Below the pieces are notes generated by a model. The model ran no database searches, was not told where the DNA came from, and saw only the letters and a list, made by a program, of their open reading frames with translations. From Streptomyces antioxidans (GTDB taxonomy: Bacteria > Actinomycetota > Actinomycetes > Streptomycetales > Streptomycetaceae), in contig NZ_LAKD02000096.1 of the NCBI RefSeq assembly GCF_000968685.2, positions 1-64,000 of the forward strand: 64,000 bases of DNA. The letters run 5' to 3'. Position numbers and translations under genes: made by a program. Positions 32,235 to 41,352 of the stretch are shown piece by piece; the stretch's first letter is position 1; each line of letters opens with the position of its first letter.

Positions 32235-33367
32235 GGGGTCCTCCGCAGCGGGGCGTCGAGCGCGTCCTCGATCAGACGCGGGGTCAGGTCGGGTCGTACG
32301 GTGGCGGGGGTGGCCACGGTCAGCGCGGCGGCGGCGTGGCCGTAGCGGGCGGCGTCCACCGGGTCGGCGCCGCCGAGCAGGGCGTGGGCGAACGCGCCGA
32401 GCATCGCGTCACCGGCCCCGGTGACGTCCCGCACTTCGGCTGGTGGCGCCTCCAGCGGCACCCGGCCCTCGTCGAGGGTGCTCAGCAGGGAGCCGCGCGC
32501 ACCGAGCCGCACCCACACATGCCGCACCCCGCGCTCATGGAGGACGGCCACGGCCCGGAGCAGCCGCGGGTCGTCCGCGTCCTCGGCCCCTTCGAGGTCC
32601 CGGTCGGTGAGGGCGCCCAGCTCCGCCACGTTCGGCGTGACGGCGAAGACCGGCCGCCCGGCGGCGAACAGCGGGGCCAGCAGCGTCGCCTTGGGGACGC
32701 TCACCGGGTCGATCAGCGTCTGGACGCCGGTGGCGGAGGCGATGTCCAGGACGTAGGAGAGCACTCGCGTGGAGAGGTTGCCGTCCAGCACCAGCAGACC
32801 GGCGTTGCCGATGAGTTCGCGCGCGGTGTGGAGGTGCTCGGGGGCCAGCGCGTCGGTGGCGGCCATGTCGGCGATGGCCACGACCAGATCGCCGTCGGCG
32901 TCCAGCACCGCCGTATAGGTACCGGTGGGATGGGGGCCGCGGTGAATGTGCTCGATGCGCACCCCGGCGGCCTGGGTCTCGCTCAGCAGCCGCTCCCCCG
33001 CCGCGTCCTGCCCCACGGCGGCGATGAGATGGGTGGGGGTGCCGAGCCGGGCGAGGTTCTCGGCGATGTTGCGGCCGACGCCGCCGGGGCTGGTGTGGGA
33101 CCGCCCCGGGTTGCTGGTGCGGTAGGTCACGGGGGCGAGGCTGCGCACCTTGATGTCCACATTGGCCCCGCCGATGACCACCACCGCGTGCTCCTGGCGC
33201 AGGATGTAGCCGCGCCCCAGGATGGCGCCCTTCTTGCCCAGGTTGGAGAGGTGCACATTGACCGCGGCCCGGGTGGTCCCGAGTGCGTCGGCGATGGACT
33301 GGGCGCCGGCCAGCGGGTCCCGCCGCAGCAGCGCGAGTATTTCCCGCTCCCTACGCGTCAGTGTCAT
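32231..33367 (-). CDS. psuK: Pseudouridine kinase, PfkB family, with N-terminal winged helix
   Basis: Phosphorylates pseudouridine for PsuG. 378 aa. Residues about 1-55 are a helix-turn-helix (LTRREREILALLRRDP, then TRAAVNVHLSNLGKKG), as found in the YeiC-type kinases that may also regulate their own operon. The PfkB kinase domain follows (VIGGANVDIKV, GGVGRNIAENLARLG) with the C-terminal ATP/anion-hole motif VTGAGDAMLGAF. There is no clear Shine-Dalgarno sequence before ATG 33367; an AT-rich patch (33376-33400) is the likely promoter. It is the first gene of psuK-psuG, possibly with the YjbR gene. Confidence 0.92.
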   Translation of the reverse strand: MTLTRREREILALLRRDPLAGAQSIADALGTTRAAVNVHLSNLGKKGAILGRGYILRQEHAVVVIGGANVDIKVRSLAPVTYRTSNPGRSHTSPGGVGRNIAENLARLGTPTHLIAAVGQDAAGERLLSETQAAGVRIEHIHRGPHPTGTYTAVLDADGDLVVAIADMAATDALAPEHLHTARELIGNAGLLVLDGNLSTRVLSYVLDIASATGVQTLIDPVSVPKATLLAPLFAAGRPVFAVTPNVAELGALTDRDLEGAEDADDPRLLRAVAVLHERGVRHVWVRLGARGSLLSTLDEGRVPLEAPPAEVRDVTGAGDAMLGAFAHALLGGADPVDAARYGHAAAALTVATPATVRPDLTPRLIEDALDAPLRRTP

Positions 33368-33557
33368 GTTCAGCAGAGTAAAGCAAACTTAGCCCGATAA
33401 ACAGGCCTCATCGGGGGCCGGTCAACGGGCCACTGACGCCCGTGGGTTGGCCCAGGAGATCGCAAGAGAACGGCGGATGACATCCTGAGGAGCCATGGCG
33501 CGCCGGACACTCTCGGCAGCGGCCCGGGGACCTGTCCGGTGACGAGGAAGAAGGCCG

Positions 33558-34475
33558 ATGAGACTCTGCTTTCTGGTGGAGGAGCGCTATCGCCACGACG
33601 GGATGCCGCGCGAGGTGATCCGTCAGCTCTCCGACTGGGGCCACCAGGTGGATGTGGTCAGGCCGGGCCGTTCCCTGATGCTGATGTCCGACGCGGTGCG
33701 GGCCGGCAGCCATGACGCCTGGGTGCTCAAGACGGTGTCCGGAGGCCCCGGGCTCACGCTGCTGGAGGCCGCGGCGGCGGTCGGGCTGACCACCGTCAAC
33801 GACGCCCGCTCCATCCGCGGCGTACGGGACAAGGCCCTGGCGGCCGCCATCGGGCGCAGCCGTGGGCTGCCGATGCCGCCCACCTACGCGGCGGCCCGGC
33901 CCGAGGCGCTGGAGGAGATCGCGGAGGCCGAGTTCCCGCTGGTGGTCAAGCCCGCGGACGGCAGCTCGGGGCGGGCCGTGCGGCTGGTGCCGACCCCGGA
34001 CCGGCTGAGGGCGCTGCGCGCCGAGCTGGCGGCGGAGGGCATGCTCATCGCCCAGCCGTATGTGCCGAATTCGGGCGTCGACCTCAAGGTGTACTGCGTG
34101 GGCGGGGAGTTGTACGCCACCGAGCGGGGGTCGCCGCTCGGCCCCGACGCGGGCGCGCGCGGGCGTCGGGTACCGCTGCCCGCCGAAGTGGCGGCCATCG
34201 CCGCCGAGGTCGGCGCGGTCTACGGCCTCGATCTGTACGGGGTGGATGTGCTGCTGGGCCCGGACGGGCCGGTGATCGTCGATGTGAACGACTTCCCCAG
34301 CTTCAAGGAGGTGCCGGACGCGGCGGCCCGGGTGGGGCGCGCGGTCCTGGAGTTGGCGCGCGGGGGCGGCGGCCGGTCCGGGGCCGCGCTCGTCCGCGCC
34401 CTCACCGGAGCCGAGCCGCCGGTGCGTGGGGCCGGGCCGGTCCCGGCCAGCGCCACGGTGAGCGGCGGCCGATGA
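33558..34475 (+). CDS. RimK-like ATP-grasp ligase/kinase 1
   Basis: 305 aa. An N-terminal pre-ATP-grasp domain (MRLCFLVEERYRHDG...) is followed by the ATP-grasp core: PLVVKPADGSSGRAV (nucleotide-binding Lys and Gly-Ser loop, about 130-145), IAQPYVPNSGVDLKVYCVGG, and metal-binding VIVDVNDFPSFKEVPDA (about 240-256). Such enzymes join a carboxylate to an amine through an acyl phosphate, or phosphorylate inositol-type substrates. A second ATP-grasp gene overlaps its end by 4 bp. There is no substrate clue. Confidence 0.85.
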   Translation: MRLCFLVEERYRHDGMPREVIRQLSDWGHQVDVVRPGRSLMLMSDAVRAGSHDAWVLKTVSGGPGLTLLEAAAAVGLTTVNDARSIRGVRDKALAAAIGRSRGLPMPPTYAAARPEALEEIAEAEFPLVVKPADGSSGRAVRLVPTPDRLRALRAELAAEGMLIAQPYVPNSGVDLKVYCVGGELYATERGSPLGPDAGARGRRVPLPAEVAAIAAEVGAVYGLDLYGVDVLLGPDGPVIVDVNDFPSFKEVPDAAARVGRAVLELARGGGGRSGAALVRALTGAEPPVRGAGPVPASATVSGGR

Positions 34476-35305
34476 GGATCGGCCTGATCACCACCGACCC
34501 CGGCCATCAGCTCCTCGCCGACACCACGGCTCTGCTGGCCCCCCGCCATGAGGTGGTGGCACTCGGCCCGGGCGGCCACGACGGGGCGGGGACGCGGGGC
34601 CCGGCCGTCGCGGGCGCACTCGCCGACGTGTACCTGCTGAAGGCCCGGACACCTCCCGCGCTGGCGCTCGCCCGGTCCCTGGAGCGGCGTGGCGCCCCGG
34701 TGGTGAACTCCGCCGCCGCCACCGCGCGGTGCCAGGACCGTACGGCGATGGCCGAGCGGGCGCTCCGCGCCGGGCTGCCGTTCGCCCCCACCCGCACCGT
34801 GGCCTCGCTCGCCGCGCTGGCGGCTGAGCCGCCGCGTCGTCCCGTCGTGGTCAAGAGCCGCCACAGCCGCCGTCAGGACCTGGTGGCCCGCGTGGACGGC
34901 GCCGCGCGGCTGCGGGCCCTGACCGCGGACTGGGCGGATGAGCCCGTGGTGGTGCAGGACTTCGTCCCGAACGACGGCTGGGACCACAAGCTGTGGGTGG
35001 TCGCGGGCCGGGTGTTCGCCGCGCTGCGCCGGTCGGAGCTGGCGGCCGGTGGCCGCGGTCCGAACCTGCCGCTGGCCCTGGACGCGCTGCCACCGGGCTG
35101 GCTGGATCCGGTGCTCCGGGTCGGTGCGGTGTTCTCGCTGAACGTCTATGGTGTGGATCTGATCGACGCGGGTGGCGGCGCACCGCTGATCGTGGACATC
35201 AACGCCTTCCCGGGAATCCGCGGTCAGGCCGGGGCTCCCGAGGCGCTGGCGGCCCTGGCGCTGCGGACGGCCGAACGGGGCGGACTCACCGCTTCCCGCA
35301 CATGA
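34472..35305 (+). CDS. RimK-like ATP-grasp protein 2, divergent nucleotide loop
   Basis: 277 aa; its ATG overlaps the previous stop (ATGA). The fold is the same as its partner: MRIGLITTDPGHQ, VVVKSRHSRRQDLVARV, VVQDFVPNDGWDHKLWVVAGR, and a metal-site LIVDINAFPGIRG. The Lys of the nucleotide site remains, but the GSSG loop seen in the first protein is replaced by HSRRQ. It could have altered catalysis or act as a partner subunit. The gene pair arose by duplication or was recruited as a unit. No other biosynthetic gene is in the operon. Confidence 0.82.
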   Translation: MRIGLITTDPGHQLLADTTALLAPRHEVVALGPGGHDGAGTRGPAVAGALADVYLLKARTPPALALARSLERRGAPVVNSAAATARCQDRTAMAERALRAGLPFAPTRTVASLAALAAEPPRRPVVVKSRHSRRQDLVARVDGAARLRALTADWADEPVVVQDFVPNDGWDHKLWVVAGRVFAALRRSELAAGGRGPNLPLALDALPPGWLDPVLRVGAVFSLNVYGVDLIDAGGGAPLIVDINAFPGIRGQAGAPEALAALALRTAERGGLTASRT

Positions 35306-35322
35306 CCGACACGAGGGAAACA

Positions 35323-35337
35323 CTAGGGGACTCCCGG
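35323..35337 (+). promoter_or_regulatory. PAS-LuxR-like operator upstream of the thioesterase
   Basis: CTAGGGGACTCCCGG, 130 bp before the thioesterase start, resembles the CTVGGGAWWTCCCBAG site of PimM-type PAS-LuxR activators (about 12 of 16 positions). A further TAGGGG lies at 35344-35349. Confidence 0.35.
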
Positions 35338-35466
35338 CCTAAATAGGGGTGGCCGCAGATCGGACGGGACCGGCAGGGTGGTCTACTGGTCCGCGCGCGA
35401 TCCGAGGCACGCGCGTGACAGCCACCCGACAGCCGCCGCAGAGCGAGCGGCACGAAAGGACATCAC

Positions 35467-36222
35467 GTGACCGCACACCCCACCGGCACAAGCCTGTGGA
35501 TCAGGCAGTTCCACCCCGCGCCGACCGCGGCGACGCGACTCGTCTGCCTGCCCCACGCCGGCGGGTCCGCCTCCTACTACTTCCCCGTCTCCAAGGCCCT
35601 CTCGCCCACGGTCGATGTGCTCGCCGTGCAGTATCCGGGGCGCCAGGACCGGCGCAATGAGAAGTGCATCGACAACATCGCCGAACTGGCCGATGCGCTG
35701 GTGCCCGAATTGCTGCCGTATACGGATAAGCCGGTAGCGCTTTTCGGCCACAGCATGGGCGCCACGCTGAGCTTCGAGGTCGCCCTGCGCCTGGAGCAGA
35801 AGGGCGTACAGCCGGTGGCGCTGTTCGCCTCGGGACGGCGCGCCCCGTCCTGCCACCGCGACGAGACCGTCCACCTCCGCGACGACGACGGGCTGATCGC
35901 CGAGGTGAAGGGCCTGAGCGGCACCGACACCTCGCTCCTCGGCGACGACGAGATCCTACGGATGGTGCTGCCCGCGATCCGCAGCGACTACAAGGCGGCC
36001 GAGACCTATCGCTACGCCCCCGGCCTGCGGCTGGCGACGCCCATCCACGCGCATGTGGGGGACAACGACCCCAAGGCGACCGTGGAGGAGGCCCGCGCCT
36101 GGGGCGAGCACACCACCGGTGGCTTTGACCTCCAGGTCTACTCCGGCGGCCACTTCTACCTCAACGACCAGGCGCCGCGCGTGATCGCGTCGATCCGGGA
36201 CGTGCTGACCGCGAAGTCCTGA
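35467..36222 (+). CDS. Type II (editing) thioesterase
   Basis: 251 aa. It clears misprimed acyl groups from carrier proteins of PKS or NRPS. Alpha/beta hydrolase motifs: LVCLPHAGGSASYY, YPGRQDR, nucleophile in GHSMGA (about 97-102), catalytic Asp in VGDND and His in GGHFYL. The start is GTG 35467 with AAAGGA 6 nt upstream. It stands alone, 23 kb from the modular PKS and 8 kb from the reducing PKS, so it could serve either or a cluster elsewhere. Confidence 0.92.
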   Translation: MTAHPTGTSLWIRQFHPAPTAATRLVCLPHAGGSASYYFPVSKALSPTVDVLAVQYPGRQDRRNEKCIDNIAELADALVPELLPYTDKPVALFGHSMGATLSFEVALRLEQKGVQPVALFASGRRAPSCHRDETVHLRDDDGLIAEVKGLSGTDTSLLGDDEILRMVLPAIRSDYKAAETYRYAPGLRLATPIHAHVGDNDPKATVEEARAWGEHTTGGFDLQVYSGGHFYLNDQAPRVIASIRDVLTAKS

Positions 36223-36249
36223 ACTGCCGCCCGCCCGCGGGGCGTTCAG
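36219..36249. terminator. Hairpin spanning the convergent stops of the thioesterase and DUF4032 gene
   Basis: CTGAAC (36219-36224) and GTTCAG (36244-36249) form a stem that includes both stop codons. The sequence between them is strongly G/C and can extend the stem imperfectly. It is a compact, probably bidirectional structure. Confidence 0.35.
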
Positions 36250-37460
36250 CTGTGGGGCTGATGGGTCAGGATGGTCCGTATGTAGTCCTCGACGGTGGTG
36301 TCCAGGCCCACGTCCCGGCCCGCCCGCTCGGACAACAGCCAGCGGTGCTCCAGCAGTTCGTAGTAGAGCTGCGCGGTGTCGGCCGCACCGCGCAGCTCTT
36401 TCGGCACGGTCCGTACCGTGGGCCGGAAGACATCGCGGACCCACCGGTGGGCAAGCACCTCCGGGCGGGCGCCGAGCGGATCGCCCGGCGCGTGGTCATC
36501 CTGGGTGGCCATCCAGGTCTCCAGGTCGTTCAGCAGGCTGCGGGCCTGGTTCTCCTCCGCGTCGAGCCCGGTCAGCCGTAGCAACTGCCGCTGGTGGTGG
36601 CCCGCGTCCACGACCTTGGGCACGAAGCTGACGGCGTCACCGTCGGGCGAGCGCTCGATCTGCATCTCCGCCACGTCGAACCCGAGGTCGTTCAGGCGGC
36701 GGACGCGCTGGTCGATGGCGTGGCGCTGGTCGAGCGGATAGACCGACTGACGCGTCAGCTCATGCCACAGATCGCAGTAGCGCTCCACGATGTCCTGCCC
36801 GAAGAGCACCGGGTCGACCGAGGGGTGCAGGGAGCCGCTGGCCTCCAGGTCCATCAGCTCGCCCGCGATGTTCACGCGCGCCACCTCGAGGTCGTACTCC
36901 CGCTGTCCGCTGGTGAGTTTCGGCTGGATCTGCCCGGTCTCGGCGTCCACCAGATAGGCGGCGTACGCGCCCGCGTCGCGCCGGAAGAGGGTGTTGGACA
37001 GCGAGCAGTCGCCCCAGGCGAACCCGGCCAGGTGCAATCGCACCAGCAGTACGGCGAGCGCGTCGAGCAGCCGTCTGATGGTGCTGGGCCGCATGGTCGT
37101 CTGGAACATCGACCGGTACGGCTGCGACCCCACCAGATGGCGGGTGATCAGCGCCGGTTCCAGCGGCTCGCCGTGCGCGTCGGTGCGTCCGGTCACCACC
37201 GCGAGCGCGTCCACCGCGGGCACCGCGAGCCGGTCCAGGTCGCGCAGCAGCCCGTACTCCCGCACCGCCGCCCACTCGCCGACCTCCTTGACGGCCACGA
37301 TCTCGCCGCCCGCCTGCGCGAAGCGGACGACATGGCGGGAGATGCCCCGGGGGAGGGCGACCAGGTGCTCCTCCGGCCACTCCGCCAGCGGGACGTTCCA
37401 CGGCAGATCGAGCAGGGACGCCGGGTGCTCGGGCGAGGTGGCGGTGATCTGCAGCTCCAT
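36246..37460 (-). CDS. DUF4032 / lipopolysaccharide-kinase-like protein
   Basis: 404 aa. The first 260 residues look like a small kinase-type fold: IVAVKEVGEWAAVREYGLL resembles a Lys and Glu pair, AGFAWGDCSLSNTLF resembles a catalytic loop, and LVDAETGQIQPKL resembles the Asp metal site. The C-terminal part carries the DUF4032 signature (DVAEMQIER, WRYDLH-type region replaced here by VEDYIRTIL). The substrate is unknown and it is assumed cytoplasmic. The start is ATG 37460 with GGGGTG upstream. It is divergent from the AraC gene. Confidence 0.8.
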   Translation of the reverse strand: MELQITATSPEHPASLLDLPWNVPLAEWPEEHLVALPRGISRHVVRFAQAGGEIVAVKEVGEWAAVREYGLLRDLDRLAVPAVDALAVVTGRTDAHGEPLEPALITRHLVGSQPYRSMFQTTMRPSTIRRLLDALAVLLVRLHLAGFAWGDCSLSNTLFRRDAGAYAAYLVDAETGQIQPKLTSGQREYDLEVARVNIAGELMDLEASGSLHPSVDPVLFGQDIVERYCDLWHELTRQSVYPLDQRHAIDQRVRRLNDLGFDVAEMQIERSPDGDAVSFVPKVVDAGHHQRQLLRLTGLDAEENQARSLLNDLETWMATQDDHAPGDPLGARPEVLAHRWVRDVFRPTVRTVPKELRGAADTAQLYYELLEHRWLLSERAGRDVGLDTTVEDYIRTILTHQPHS

Positions 37461-37650
37461 GACACCCCAGTGTGCGGTACGGACCTGTCATCGGAGCCGG
37501 TCGTACGGCGGACCGACGCACGGTCACATGGACAGATTCTGTCCGGATACATACGCTGAAGATCCAATCGGACGAGATCTGTCAGTTCAGGGCCACACCA
37601 TCGCGGACGCCTTCGCGGGCTGCGGCGGCCGACACCCTGAGGTTGATGAA

Positions 37651-38412
37651 GTGGCGATGGTTGCGATGGAGAGGATCCGCCACGATCCCCAGGCGACGAC
37701 GGGCCAGCGGCCACTGCCCGCCGGTGGCGGTATCGACGCGCACCGGCATGACGAGCACCAGATCGTCTACGCCGGGCGGGGAGTGCTGGCGGTCACCACC
37801 GACGCGGGCAGCTGGATCGCACCCGCCAACCGTGCGCTCTGGATTCCCGCCGGGACCGTCCATGAGCACCGCGCGTACGGCGCCACCGAGCTCCATCTGG
37901 TGGGGCTGGCGGTGGCGGACAACCCGCTGCGGCTGGAGCAGCCCGCGGTCCTCGGCGTCGGCCCGCTGCTGCGCGAGCTGATCATCGAGTACACCGCGCA
38001 CCCGGCGGACCTGGGCGCCGAACGCCGTCGGCTGCGGGCCGTACTGCTCGATCAGCTCCGCCGCTGCCCCGAGCAGCCGGTGCATGTGCCCGCCGCCGAG
38101 GACCCGCGCCTGGCGGCGGTGTGCGCCCTCCTCCACGACGACCCTGCGGACAACCGGACCCTGCGGCAGCTCGGCGCCGCGGCCGGGGTCGGCGAGCGCA
38201 CCCTGACCCGGCTGTGCGGGGCGGAGCTGGGGATGACCTTCCCGCAGTGGCGCACCCAACTGCGGCTGCACCACGCCCTGCGGCTGCTGGCCGAGGGCGT
38301 CCCGGTCACGGCCGTGGCCCATCGCTGCGGCTGGGCGTCGAGCAGCGCCTTCATCGATGTCTTCCGCCGGGCCTTCGGCCACACCCCCGGCGCCCATCGC
38401 ACGCTCGGCTGA
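37651..38412 (+). CDS. AraC-family transcriptional regulator with cupin domain
   Basis: About 253 aa. An N-terminal cupin (DAHRHDEHQIVYAGRGVLAV, WIPAGTVHEHRA) is followed by two helix-turn-helix motifs of the AraC type (LGAAAGVGERTLTRLC and VAHRCGWASSSAFIDVFRRAFG). The start is uncertain: GTG 37651 has GAGG at good spacing, while ATG 37657 or 37666 are close alternatives. Targets are unknown; the divergent DUF4032 gene is one candidate. Confidence 0.87.
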   Translation: MAMVAMERIRHDPQATTGQRPLPAGGGIDAHRHDEHQIVYAGRGVLAVTTDAGSWIAPANRALWIPAGTVHEHRAYGATELHLVGLAVADNPLRLEQPAVLGVGPLLRELIIEYTAHPADLGAERRRLRAVLLDQLRRCPEQPVHVPAAEDPRLAAVCALLHDDPADNRTLRQLGAAAGVGERTLTRLCGAELGMTFPQWRTQLRLHHALRLLAEGVPVTAVAHRCGWASSSAFIDVFRRAFGHTPGAHRTLG

Positions 38413-38469
38413 CGCCCCGCGCCCGCGCGCTCAAGAGCGCCGTCTGACGGGGCTACCGCGCCGACCGGG

Positions 38470-41235
38470 TCAGCCCGAGATGTCCGCCCACTGGTCGAGG
38501 AGGGCGTCGTCCGTGACCTCGCCCAGCGGTGACACCGGGGCGGTCAGCGGCTGCTCGGCCCAGATGATCTTGCCATTGGGGGTGTAGCGGGTGCCCCAGC
38601 GCTGGGCGTACTGGGCCACGAGGAAGAGCCCCCGGCCGCCTTCGTCGGTGGTGGCGGCGCGGCGCAGATGCGGAGAGGTGCTGGAGCCGTCCGCCACCTC
38701 GCAGATGAGGGTGCGGGCGCGCAGCAAGCGGACGCGGCTGGGGCTGGATCCGTAGCGGATGGCGTTGGTCATCAGCTCGCTGAGGATGAGTTCGGTGGTG
38801 AAGCCGACCTCCTCCAGCCCCCATGCGCTCAGCTGCCCGGCGGCCTCGTTGCGGATGCGGGCCACCGCGGCGGGGTCGGAGGGCAGCTCCCATTCGGCGA
38901 CGTGCCCGGGGTCCAGCAGATGGGTGCGGGCCACGAGGAGGGCGATGTCATCGATGGGGTGGGAGGACGCCATGGTGTCGAAGACGGCCTGGCAGGTCTG
39001 CTCCGGAGTGCGCTCGGGCAGTCCGGCGAGGGTGGTGCGCAGCACGCCGAGCCCTTCGTCGAAGTCCCGGCCGCGGTCCCGGATCAGCCCGTCGGTGAAC
39101 AGCGCCAGTCGGCTGCCTGCGGGCAGCTCCAGTTCGGCGGTCTCGATGGGCTCGCCGCCCAGGCCCAGCGGCGGGCCGAGGGGGACCTCGGGGAAGGTGA
39201 CGGTGGAGTCGGGGAGGACCACCGCCGGGCCCGGGTGGCCGGCGCCCGCCATCGTGCAGCGGCCGGAGACCGGGTCGTAGATGGCGTACAGACAGCTGGC
39301 GCCGCTGATCCCCGGGGCGTCGGTGCCCGCGGCGGCCTGGTCCTGGTCGAACCGGCTGACCAACTCGTCGAGATGGGCCAGGAGTTCATCGGGCGGCAGG
39401 TCGAGCGCGGAGAAGTTGTGCACGGCGGTGCGCAGCCGGCCCATGGTGGCGGCGGCGTGCAGTCCGTGGCCGACGACATCGCCGACGACGAGCGCGACCC
39501 GGGCGCCGGGCAGGGGGATGACGTCGAACCAGTCGCCGCCGGCCCCGGCCCGGGCGGGCAGATAGCGGTGGGCCACCTCCATGGCGTCCTGTTCGGGCAG
39601 GCCCTGGGGCAGCAGACTGCGCTGCAGAGTGGCCGCCATCGCGTGTTCGCGGGTGTAGCGGCGGGCGTTGTCGATGGCGACCGCGGCGCGCGCGACCAGC
39701 TCCTCGGTGAGCGCCACGTCGTCCTCGTCGAACGGCTCGGCCTTCTCCGAGCGCCAGAAGGTGGCGACGCCCATGGTGACGTCCCGCGCCCGCAGCGGGA
39801 TGGTGATCATCGAGTGGATGCCATACGTGACGATCTTGGCCGCCTGGTCGAGGTCCTGCTCCTGCCACCCCTCGTACGTCCGCAGATCCGCCTCGAGCAC
39901 CGCGCGACCGGCGCCGAAGCCCCGTGCCTGGGGCGCGGCGCCGCTATAGGTGATCATCTTGCCGACCCGCCACAGCGGATGGTCGGAACGGATGCCACAG
40001 GTGGCGGTGCGGCGCATGGCGCTGCCCACGGGCTCGTCGCCGCGCAGCACGGGGTCCACCAGGTCAACGGTGGCGAAGTCGGCGAACCACGGGACGGCGA
40101 AGCGGGTCAGCTCCTCGGCGGTCCGCACCACATCGAGGGTGGTGCCGACCCTCGAGCCGGCCTCGTAGAGCAGCCGCAGCCGCCGCTCCGCCACTTCGGC
40201 CTTGCCGGACAGCGCGCGCAGTTCGGTGGAGTCGCGGAGCGTGGCGACGCTTCCGGACATCCCGCCGTCCCATCGGGTGGAGCGCTGGTTGACGGCCAGC
40301 AGCCGCTCCCCGGCCAGGTGCACCTCGTCGGTGGCGACCCGGCCCGAGGCGAGCAACTCGGCGGTGCGCGGCTCGATGCCGAGCTCGGTGACGGGGCGGC
40401 CCTCAGCGTCCGGGGGCAGGTCGAGCAGCCGGCCCGCCTCGTCGTTGGCGAGGACCAGACGGCCGTGGCTGTCGACGATGAGCACGCCCTCCTTCACGGA
40501 GTGCAGCACGGCGTCGTGGTGCTCGTACATGCGGGTCATCTGGGCGGGCCCGAGCCCCCGCGTCTGCCGCCGCAGCCGCCCGCCGACCAGCGCGGTCCCG
40601 CCGGTGGCGAGCGCGAGCGCACCGGCGGCGGAGCCGAAGACCAGCGGCAGCTGGCGCTCGACCCGGCCGCTCACATCGGCGGCGGTCATCCCGGCGCACA
40701 CCACGCCGACCACGGTGCCGTCGCCCTTGGGGATCGGGACGGTGGCCTGGACCTCCCGGCCGAGGGGACCCTGAACGGACTCGGTGACGATCTTGCCCTT
40801 CACCACCGGCCGCCAGTCGGCCACCACCGTCTTGCCGATGTACTGCGGCTTGGGGTGGGTGTAGCGGATGCCGTGGGTGTTCGCCACGACCACGAAGTCC
40901 AGATGCGCCCGGCGACGGGTCGCCTCGGCCCGCGGCTGGAGCACGGCGGTCGGATTCTCGGCCTTCATCGCGGACGCGGTGCCCGGGGAGGTGGCGAACG
41001 TCTGGGCGACGGCGGTGGCGCGGTTAAGGGCCTCCTGCTCGCTGTCGATACGGGCCTGGAGGATGAGCGCCGTCGTGGCCGCCACGATGAGCAGGCACAC
41101 GAGCACGACTTGGACAGCGAAAACCTGCCCGGCGATGCTGCGCGCGCTCAAGCTGCGCAAGCTCAGGAGCGAGCGGAACCGCGTCCGGGAGGGGGTGTGT
41201 GGGGCAAGCCTTGATCGACCGAAAACTCCGACCAC
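38470..41235 (-). CDS. Multidomain sensor: cache-PAS-GAF-SpoIIE phosphatase-HATPase
   Basis: 921 aa. A membrane segment (about 34-60) is followed by an extracellular cache-like sensor (about 62-190; HLDFVVVANTHGIRYTHP) and a second membrane segment (about 205-220). Next come a PAS domain (about 238-340; GVLIVDSHGRLVLANDEA), a GAF domain (about 355-535), a PP2C/SpoIIE phosphatase (about 555-780; GGDWFDVIP, GDVVGHGLHAAA, LFTDGLIRDRG) and an RsbW-like HATPase (about 795-905; ELMTNAIRYG, DEGGRGLFLV). Such proteins combine anti-sigma kinase and antagonist phosphatase. No sigma factor is adjacent. Confidence 0.92.
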   Translation of the reverse strand: MVGVFGRSRLAPHTPSRTRFRSLLSLRSLSARSIAGQVFAVQVVLVCLLIVAATTALILQARIDSEQEALNRATAVAQTFATSPGTASAMKAENPTAVLQPRAEATRRRAHLDFVVVANTHGIRYTHPKPQYIGKTVVADWRPVVKGKIVTESVQGPLGREVQATVPIPKGDGTVVGVVCAGMTAADVSGRVERQLPLVFGSAAGALALATGGTALVGGRLRRQTRGLGPAQMTRMYEHHDAVLHSVKEGVLIVDSHGRLVLANDEAGRLLDLPPDAEGRPVTELGIEPRTAELLASGRVATDEVHLAGERLLAVNQRSTRWDGGMSGSVATLRDSTELRALSGKAEVAERRLRLLYEAGSRVGTTLDVVRTAEELTRFAVPWFADFATVDLVDPVLRGDEPVGSAMRRTATCGIRSDHPLWRVGKMITYSGAAPQARGFGAGRAVLEADLRTYEGWQEQDLDQAAKIVTYGIHSMITIPLRARDVTMGVATFWRSEKAEPFDEDDVALTEELVARAAVAIDNARRYTREHAMAATLQRSLLPQGLPEQDAMEVAHRYLPARAGAGGDWFDVIPLPGARVALVVGDVVGHGLHAAATMGRLRTAVHNFSALDLPPDELLAHLDELVSRFDQDQAAAGTDAPGISGASCLYAIYDPVSGRCTMAGAGHPGPAVVLPDSTVTFPEVPLGPPLGLGGEPIETAELELPAGSRLALFTDGLIRDRGRDFDEGLGVLRTTLAGLPERTPEQTCQAVFDTMASSHPIDDIALLVARTHLLDPGHVAEWELPSDPAAVARIRNEAAGQLSAWGLEEVGFTTELILSELMTNAIRYGSSPSRVRLLRARTLICEVADGSSTSPHLRRAATTDEGGRGLFLVAQYAQRWGTRYTPNGKIIWAEQPLTAPVSPLGEVTDDALLDQWADISG

Positions 41236-41352
41236 GCCCCCTTCCTACCATTTATTCCCGACCGACCGGGAAGCCTCGGGACGGACGATCCCTGCCCGTC
41301 CCGAAACGTGATACACCTCGGCACGGTACGTGGCTCCCCGCCCACACACCGC

